NCBI GenBank assembly: GCA_023412195.1
Contig: JAEYNZ010000012.1
Coordinates: 1-18,341, forward strand
Direction: 5' to 3'
From: Bacteroidota bacterium
GTDB taxonomy: Bacteria; Bacteroidota; Bacteroidia; Bacteroidales; Prolixibacteraceae
Length of the DNA: 18,341 nt
The notes under the pieces were generated by a model. That model saw only the letters and a list, made by a program, of their open reading frames with translations, had not been told where the DNA came from and did no database searches. Shown in pieces: positions 14,237 through 18,341 of this stretch (position 1 is its first letter; each line of letters opens with the position of its first letter). Made by a program: the position numbers and the translations under genes.

Positions 14237-15160
14237 ATGAAAATCAAAATCAGGATTATTCTGTTCATCGTTCTTGTTTTCCCCTGTTCGGTCTTCCCGC
14301 AGCAACAATCTGCCGGTAATGTAAAAAGTACAGTCAGACTGGCCATGGCACAGATGCTTGTGGAAGCTGGGAATAAACAGGCAAACCTCGACAGGGCGGT
14401 TCAGAGAATAGAAGAAGCAGCCGGCAACGGAGCACACATCATATTGCTTCCTGAAGCCATGGACCTGGGCTGGACCCACAGCTCAGCCCTCACTGAAGCA
14501 GGACCCGTGCCCGGAGGTTCAACCTTTAAAAAGCTGGCAAGGGCTGCGAAGAGAAATAAAATCTATGTATGTGCCGGCATCATTGAAAAGGATGGGAATA
14601 ACATCTATAATTCGGCCGTACTTATCAATTCAAAGGGTGAGCTTGTTTTAAAACACCGGAAGCTGAATGAGCTTGATATTGCCCATTCTTTATACGCACA
14701 AGGGGATGTTGTGAATGTATGTGAAACAGAATTCGGGACAATCGGCCTTTTGATTTGTGCTGATGCCAGGGCAAAGGACTTCATGCTGACCCGCACCCTG
14801 GGGTACCTTGGTGCAGATCTGATTTTACTTCCCAGCAGCTGGGCGGTGGAACCTGCTTTCGACAATACCAAAACCCCTTATATCAACAGCGGCTGGCAGG
14901 ATGCATTCAATGCCGTATGCAGGGAGTTCAACCTGAGCATTGCTGCAGTGAGCAATGTTGGCATTGTAACCGACGGGCCGTGGAAGGACTGGAAATGCAT
15001 AGGCAACTCCTTGTTTGTATCAGAGAATCCTGAAAAATTTACAGTACTCCCCTATGGTGAAAAAGCCGATACGATACTGTACCAGAATGTCAGGCTGCTT
15101 GAAAGGCCTGCCAGGGGCAACTCATGGTACAACTACTGGGGATCAATGGGCAAAAAGTAA
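14237..15160 (+). CDS. Exported carbon-nitrogen hydrolase (nitrilase superfamily), 307 aa
   Basis: The Glu-Lys-Cys triad of the nitrilase superfamily is clear: Glu73 in ILLPEAMDLGW, Lys142 in LKHRKLNELD, and Cys174 in GLLICADARAKD. The family's amidase or nitrilase activity (hydrolysis of C-N bonds of amides, carbamoyl compounds or nitriles) is therefore expected; the substrate is unknown. I chose the ATG at 14237 because it gives a signal peptide (KIRIILFIVLVFPCSVFPQ), so the enzyme is exported, which is less usual for the superfamily. An upstream ATG at 14213 would add eight polar residues. First gene of an operon: the oxidoreductase starts 38 bp after its stop. A good promoter lies just upstream. 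Confidence 0.88.
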   Translation: MKIKIRIILFIVLVFPCSVFPQQQSAGNVKSTVRLAMAQMLVEAGNKQANLDRAVQRIEEAAGNGAHIILLPEAMDLGWTHSSALTEAGPVPGGSTFKKLARAAKRNKIYVCAGIIEKDGNNIYNSAVLINSKGELVLKHRKLNELDIAHSLYAQGDVVNVCETEFGTIGLLICADARAKDFMLTRTLGYLGADLILLPSSWAVEPAFDNTKTPYINSGWQDAFNAVCREFNLSIAAVSNVGIVTDGPWKDWKCIGNSLFVSENPEKFTVLPYGEKADTILYQNVRLLERPARGNSWYNYWGSMGKK

Positions 15161-15198
15161 AGGAATGGTAAACAGCAGTCACTTAAATAAAATTCAAT

Positions 15199-16716
15199 AT
15201 GGAAAAGATCAATCGCCGCGATTTCCTGAATACTGCAGGTTCTGCAATCGCATTGACAATTGTTCCGTCATTTGTCCTGGGCGGAAACAAACATGTGCCT
15301 CCCAGTGATAAAATCAACCTGGGACTTATTGGTGTGGGCACCCAGCAGTTGGGTGAACTTGTACGTTTAATTACGGATCCGAGAATCCAGGTTGTTTCTG
15401 TAAGCGATCCAAACAAAAATCCGGTTGGCTATATGCAATGGAGCACCGGCAATGGATTAAAATCCAGTATTCGTAAATTGACAGGGGAATCAAACTGGGG
15501 TGGGAACATCAATGTGCCGGCCGGCAGGGACAGCGGACAGGATTTTATCAATAAGTATTACGCAAAAAACCGGAACTCCGGAAATTACAATGGCTGTTCT
15601 GCCTTTTCTGATTACCGGGAAATGCTTGCTCAATCAACAGACATGGATGCTGTAAAAATCATTGTGCCAGACCATGCCTACCCTAAACTTATCATTGACT
15701 CACTGAAAAACAACAAACATGTGATAGTCCATAAACCGCTTGGTAACCGTGTACATGAAACAAGGGCTGTAATAAACGCCGCCAGGCAGAACCCTGACCT
15801 TGTAACACACATGCTTGCCTGGAGCTCTCCCGAAAGATATGCCGTTGTGAAAAAGTGGATCGACGACGGGGTAATAGGAACTTTAAAGGAAATACACAAC
15901 TGGTCGTACCGGCCTGTGTGGCAGCAATGGCAGTCTTATTTTGATGAGAGACCCGCAGTTCCCGAAGGTTTCGACTGGGATTTATGGCTGGGCGCCTGGC
16001 CCGGCCGTCCGTATCATCCCCACTATACGCATACCGTTTATCGCGGCTGGTACGATTTTGGGGCCGGAAGTATAGCTGACATGGGCATTTACAGCCTGTG
16101 GCCCCTTTTCTCGACTTTTGGAATCGACACTCCTCCTTATTCTGTTGAAGCAAACGGTACGGTGACAAGAACGATCGGAAAGGAAAACGAATCGAAAATC
16201 GTACAGAACGATGTTGCTTTCCCGCTATCCTCGGTAATCAGGTGGAAATTCAATGCTACCAAAGGAACAGGGCCATTCGACCTGTTCTGGTATGATGGCG
16301 GCATGAAACCTCACAATCCGCCCGAAATGGAAGCCGACAACAAGGATCTTGAAAGTGAAGGAATGATGTTCGTAGGCGATAAAGGCAAAATACTGGGCGG
16401 CTTCAGGTGTGAAAATCCGGTTATCATTCCTGAATCAAGAATGATTGCTGTTTCGGGCAGCAGGGAAATTGCAAAGGAACGGCTGCAGCAGGTAAATGCA
16501 ACTGACACCTGGATTGAATCGGTTTTAAATAACAAACAGTCGCCGGGCAACCTTCCTGATGCAGCCACTGTAATAGAAACTGCCCATCTGGCGGCTGTTG
16601 CTCTCAGGGCTGGCAGCAAAATATTATATGACCCGGCCAATATGAAAGTTACAAACAACGACGGAGCCAATAAATACCTGTACAGGCAGGAATACAGGCC
16701 CGGCTGGGAAGTCTGA
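15199..16716 (+). CDS. Tat-exported Gfo/Idh/MocA-family oxidoreductase, 505 aa
   Basis: The N-terminus NRRDFLNTAGSAIALT is a twin-arginine signal (Arg6-Arg7), so the enzyme is exported folded with its NAD(P) cofactor. The Rossmann motif is LGLIGVGTQQLGEL (41-54) with Asp70 ending the second strand. The active-site loop reads VIVHKPLGNRVHE, where the family's usual EKP is HKP (His178). The C-terminal substrate domain includes the family's conserved YDFGAGSIADMGIYSLWPLF stretch. Such Tat-signal members in Bacteroidota and Planctomycetes act on sugars, inositols or glycan pieces. It lies between the nitrilase-like gene (38 bp upstream) and a sugar-isomerase-like gene (47 bp downstream), which suggests a shared periplasmic or cell-envelope pathway for a carbohydrate derivative. 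The substrate is not readable. Confidence 0.9.
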   Translation: MEKINRRDFLNTAGSAIALTIVPSFVLGGNKHVPPSDKINLGLIGVGTQQLGELVRLITDPRIQVVSVSDPNKNPVGYMQWSTGNGLKSSIRKLTGESNWGGNINVPAGRDSGQDFINKYYAKNRNSGNYNGCSAFSDYREMLAQSTDMDAVKIIVPDHAYPKLIIDSLKNNKHVIVHKPLGNRVHETRAVINAARQNPDLVTHMLAWSSPERYAVVKKWIDDGVIGTLKEIHNWSYRPVWQQWQSYFDERPAVPEGFDWDLWLGAWPGRPYHPHYTHTVYRGWYDFGAGSIADMGIYSLWPLFSTFGIDTPPYSVEANGTVTRTIGKENESKIVQNDVAFPLSSVIRWKFNATKGTGPFDLFWYDGGMKPHNPPEMEADNKDLESEGMMFVGDKGKILGGFRCENPVIIPESRMIAVSGSREIAKERLQQVNATDTWIESVLNNKQSPGNLPDAATVIETAHLAAVALRAGSKILYDPANMKVTNNDGANKYLYRQEYRPGWEV

Positions 16717-16763
16717 CAGGCTGTTTGTGATGATCTTTAACAGAAACTAATTAATTATAAAAC

Positions 16764-17642
16764 ATGGAAAATATTACAAGACGGAATTTTATTGAAAAAT
16801 CAGCAATAACAGGCGCTGGATTGTTACTTGCCCCTTCAGTTGTGAAGGCATACCAGGCTGATGCGGATTCTCCCCATGTCAGGAAAAATAATATTTCACT
16901 TGCCCAGTGGGCGCTGGTCGATGAAATCAGGGACGGGAAATGGAAGACACTTGATTTTGCAAAGGTGGCCCGTGAAGACTTTGGGCTGGATGGAATCGAA
17001 TTTGTAAACACCTTGTTTGAAGTCCCTGTTCTTTCCTATCTGAACCGGTTAAAGAGAAACGCAGCAGACCATGGTGTTGAAATGGTCCTGATCATGGTAG
17101 ATGATGAAGGTGAAACCTGCACACCATCTGCGGCCGAAAGAAAACAAACTGTAACCAACCATAAGAAATGGATCGATATTGCCCACTATCTCGGATGCCA
17201 TTCAATACGCACCAACTGCATTGGAGAAAAAAACATTTCAAAAACAGAAGCATTAAAATGGTCGGCCGAAACCTACAATATGATGCTCGAATATGCAGTC
17301 CCTGCCAACATTGGTATTTTAATTGAAAACCATGGCGGCGTGTCAAATGATCCCGACTGGATGGTTTCCTTAATGAAAGAAGTGAACAGCAGGTATTTTG
17401 GAATTCTGCCTGACTGGAGAAGGCCGGGAGGAGATTTTGATAATTATGAGTATTTGAAAAAAACACTTCCGTACGCAGGTGGGATGTCATTCAGGATACA
17501 GCCAACGGAAGAGCTGACTGAAAAAATGATAAGGCTCACACATGATTCCGGCTTCAGGGGCTGGTACGGGATAGAATCAGGTGGCAGGGAAAACATAAAA
17601 GCAAGCAAGGAGGCCCTGCTGAGGTATTTACCAAAATCCTGA
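16764..17642 (+). CDS. Tat-signal sugar phosphate isomerase/epimerase-family TIM barrel (AP_endonuc_2), 292 aa
   Basis: The protein starts with a twin-arginine signal (ITRRNFIEKSAITGAGLLLAP, Arg6-Arg7) and continues as a xylose-isomerase-like TIM barrel. Metal-binding and catalytic acids are in the expected strands: Glu79 (LDGIEFVN), Glu188 (GILIENHGG), Asp217 (GILPDWRRPGG) and Glu271 (WYGIESGG). The family includes isomerases and epimerases of free sugars and inositols (for example 3-keto-sugar processing) using a divalent metal. It is the last gene of the operon, 47 bp after the oxidoreductase. A dehydrogenase/isomerase pair of this kind is commonly found together, consistent with successive steps on one sugar. 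A stem-loop at 17677-17696 lies 35 bp after the stop. Confidence 0.87.
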   Translation: MENITRRNFIEKSAITGAGLLLAPSVVKAYQADADSPHVRKNNISLAQWALVDEIRDGKWKTLDFAKVAREDFGLDGIEFVNTLFEVPVLSYLNRLKRNAADHGVEMVLIMVDDEGETCTPSAAERKQTVTNHKKWIDIAHYLGCHSIRTNCIGEKNISKTEALKWSAETYNMMLEYAVPANIGILIENHGGVSNDPDWMVSLMKEVNSRYFGILPDWRRPGGDFDNYEYLKKTLPYAGGMSFRIQPTEELTEKMIRLTHDSGFRGWYGIESGGRENIKASKEALLRYLPKS

Positions 17643-17672
17643 AACCTAACCATCATTAAGTTTGATGTGAAT

Positions 17673-17714
17673 GAATCAGCGGACTGGAATCCGCTGCTCC
17701 CGTGGATCCCTGCA
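17673..17714. repeat. Repeat module A, partial copy 2
   Basis: Only the 3' half of the module is present: CAGCGGACTGGAATCCGCTG (17677-17696, stem CAGCGGA/TCCGCTG, loop of six), then CTCCCGTGGATCCCTGCA. It lies just after the operon, so it could act as an mRNA 3'-end stem, but no T-run follows. Confidence 0.65.
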
Positions 17715-17761
17715 TCTTGATTTGCCTGACTAAACAAGTATCAAATAATCCAGCTGCCGGG

Positions 17762-17891
17762 CTCCTGAACCTGAAGGGTTCAAAGGTTTATAGCACAAAT
17801 GCCACATCGGGCGCGTCCCCCTTTGGCTGTTGCATTAATGCATTGCTCTGCTGCTGTGCCAAGGGGGAATTAAAGGGAGACTGAGGCACAG
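17762..17891. repeat. 130-bp direct repeat, copy 1
   Basis: It runs from CTCCTGAACCTGAAGGGTTC to GAGGCACAG. Most positions match the second copy 181-182 bases downstream. It contains TCCCCCTTTGGC facing GCCAAGGGGGA, a long stem with one base missing. Confidence 0.8.
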
Positions 17892-17942
17892 TATTATTCA
17901 CCTGAATTTCTAAACCAAGCACCAGAAAATTCAACTTTCTAA

Positions 17943-18073
17943 CTCCTGAACCTGAAGGGTTCATATGTTTATCGCACAAATGCCACATCGGGCACGTCCC
18001 CCTTTGGCTGCTGCACTCAACCATTTCTCTGCTGCTGTGCCAAAGGGGGAATTAAAGGGGGATTGAGGCACAG
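17943..18073. repeat. 130-bp direct repeat, copy 2
   Basis: Second copy of the preceding unit. Its inverted repeat is perfect: TCCCCCTTTGGC (17997-18008) and GCCAAAGGGGGA (18039-18050). Differences from copy 1 are concentrated in the loop, while the stem arms are kept, which suggests that the folded form matters or that the stem is the mobile end. Confidence 0.8.
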
Positions 18074-18152
18074 TTTTACACCACTTAGGTACAAAAGCTA
18101 TATTTGAGAACATTGCTACCCTCACTGAATGTCAAATCCAACCTGGGTCCGG

Positions 18153-18236
18153 GGGAGGCGGGGATTCCAATCCACGCATTCATTGTTGAAAACAAATCAG
18201 CGGGCTGGAATCCGCTGCTCCCGGAAAGTCCCTGCA
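18153..18236. repeat. Repeat module A, copy 3
   Basis: The first 33 bases are identical to those of copy 1 (14013). Its hairpin reads CAGCGGGCTGGAATCCGCTG (18198-18217), where one A-T pair of copy 1 becomes a G-T wobble. The tail is CTCCCGGAAAGTCCCTGCA. Confidence 0.75.
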
Positions 18237-18257
18237 CCTGGCTACAGGTAAGCAAAT

Positions 18258-18295
18258 GCCGGACCTGGGAAGTCCGGCTCCCGTGGGTTCCTGCA
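18258..18295. repeat. Diverged module A-like hairpin
   Basis: GCCGGAC (18258-18264) and GTCCGGC (18272-18278) form a 7-bp stem, followed by CTCCCGTGGGTTCCTGCA. The layout (stem, CTGG-A-containing loop, CTCCCG, TCCTGCA) is that of module A, but the stem bases differ on both sides in a compensating way. Confidence 0.55.
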
Positions 18296-18301
18296 ATTGC
18301 A

Positions 18302-18341
18302 CAATATCCGGCTTAACGGCTGCTTTATTTGACCACAGGCC
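18302..18341. repeat. Repeat module B, copy 2 (reaches the window edge)
   Basis: Matches 13879-13919 with a few substitutions: CAATATCCGGCTTAACGGCT, then a T-rich stretch and ACCACAGGCC. The element may continue beyond the window. Confidence 0.7.

Larger units (their letters stand above)
17643..18341. repeat. Repeat-filled intergenic region to the window end
   Basis: No gene is visible. The frames on either strand here (for example 17702-17884, 17788-18024 and 18104-18316) run through repeats and have no protein-like motif. The region is made of hairpin modules, a 130-bp direct duplication and a second copy of module B, listed separately. Confidence 0.65.

Noticed and set aside
17702..18316. 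Small frames on both strands at the right end
   Set aside because: They run through duplicated hairpin repeats and differ between the two copies in ways that do not preserve a protein.

Overview
The window looks like a chromosomal stretch from a member of the Bacteroidota. The evidence is a secreted pappalysin-like protease ending in a type IX secretion (T9SS) sorting domain, a promoter matching the Bacteroidota -7 consensus TAnnTTTG, little Shine-Dalgarno sequence ahead of starts, and Tat-signal sugar-type enzymes typical of this phylum. I cannot name a genus.

Region 1 (about 1-8600) is AT-rich and accessory in character. It opens with the tail of an unknown + strand gene that abuts a truncated AAA-type ATPase on the - strand, followed by a small hypothetical ORF. 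A tight + strand cluster follows: uracil-DNA-glycosylase-fold protein, HNH nuclease, agmatine-deiminase-like (pentein) enzyme, and an SF1B Upf1-like helicase. Converging on it is a - strand pair: a three-domain PIN/GNAT/PUA-like protein whose end overlaps an ASCH protein. Upstream of that pair is a small protein made of six 18-residue repeats. The gene content resembles a defence or nucleic-acid-surveillance island, and the four-gene cluster is the best candidate here for an uncharacterised system.

Region 2 (about 8600-11750) is a graveyard. A DUF4139/mucoidy-inhibitor-like gene survives only as separated pieces (signal peptide and N-terminal domain, two middle scraps, C-terminal end). It has a nonsense codon, frameshifts, a missing centre and about 1 kb of foreign sequence carrying an intact SRPBCC/AHSA1 gene on the - strand. 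Its signal-peptide segment is also present as a second, nearly identical copy about 0.9 kb upstream. Low-complexity and palindromic repeats close the region.

Region 3 (about 11870-17642) has higher GC and ordinary genes: the secreted M43-like protease (FN3, GEVED and T9SS domains), then a three-gene operon of exported or periplasmic enzymes (nitrilase-superfamily hydrolase, Tat-signal Gfo/Idh/MocA oxidoreductase, Tat-signal sugar-isomerase/epimerase TIM barrel) behind a good Bacteroidota promoter. The operon probably transforms a carbohydrate or derivative, but the substrate cannot be read from the sequence.

Both flanks of that operon (13756-14157 and 17643-18341) carry modular interspersed repeats: a hairpin element in several versions, a second module that accompanies it at both ends, and a 130-bp direct duplication with its own conserved stem. 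No rRNA, tRNA, CRISPR array or complete transposase gene was seen.
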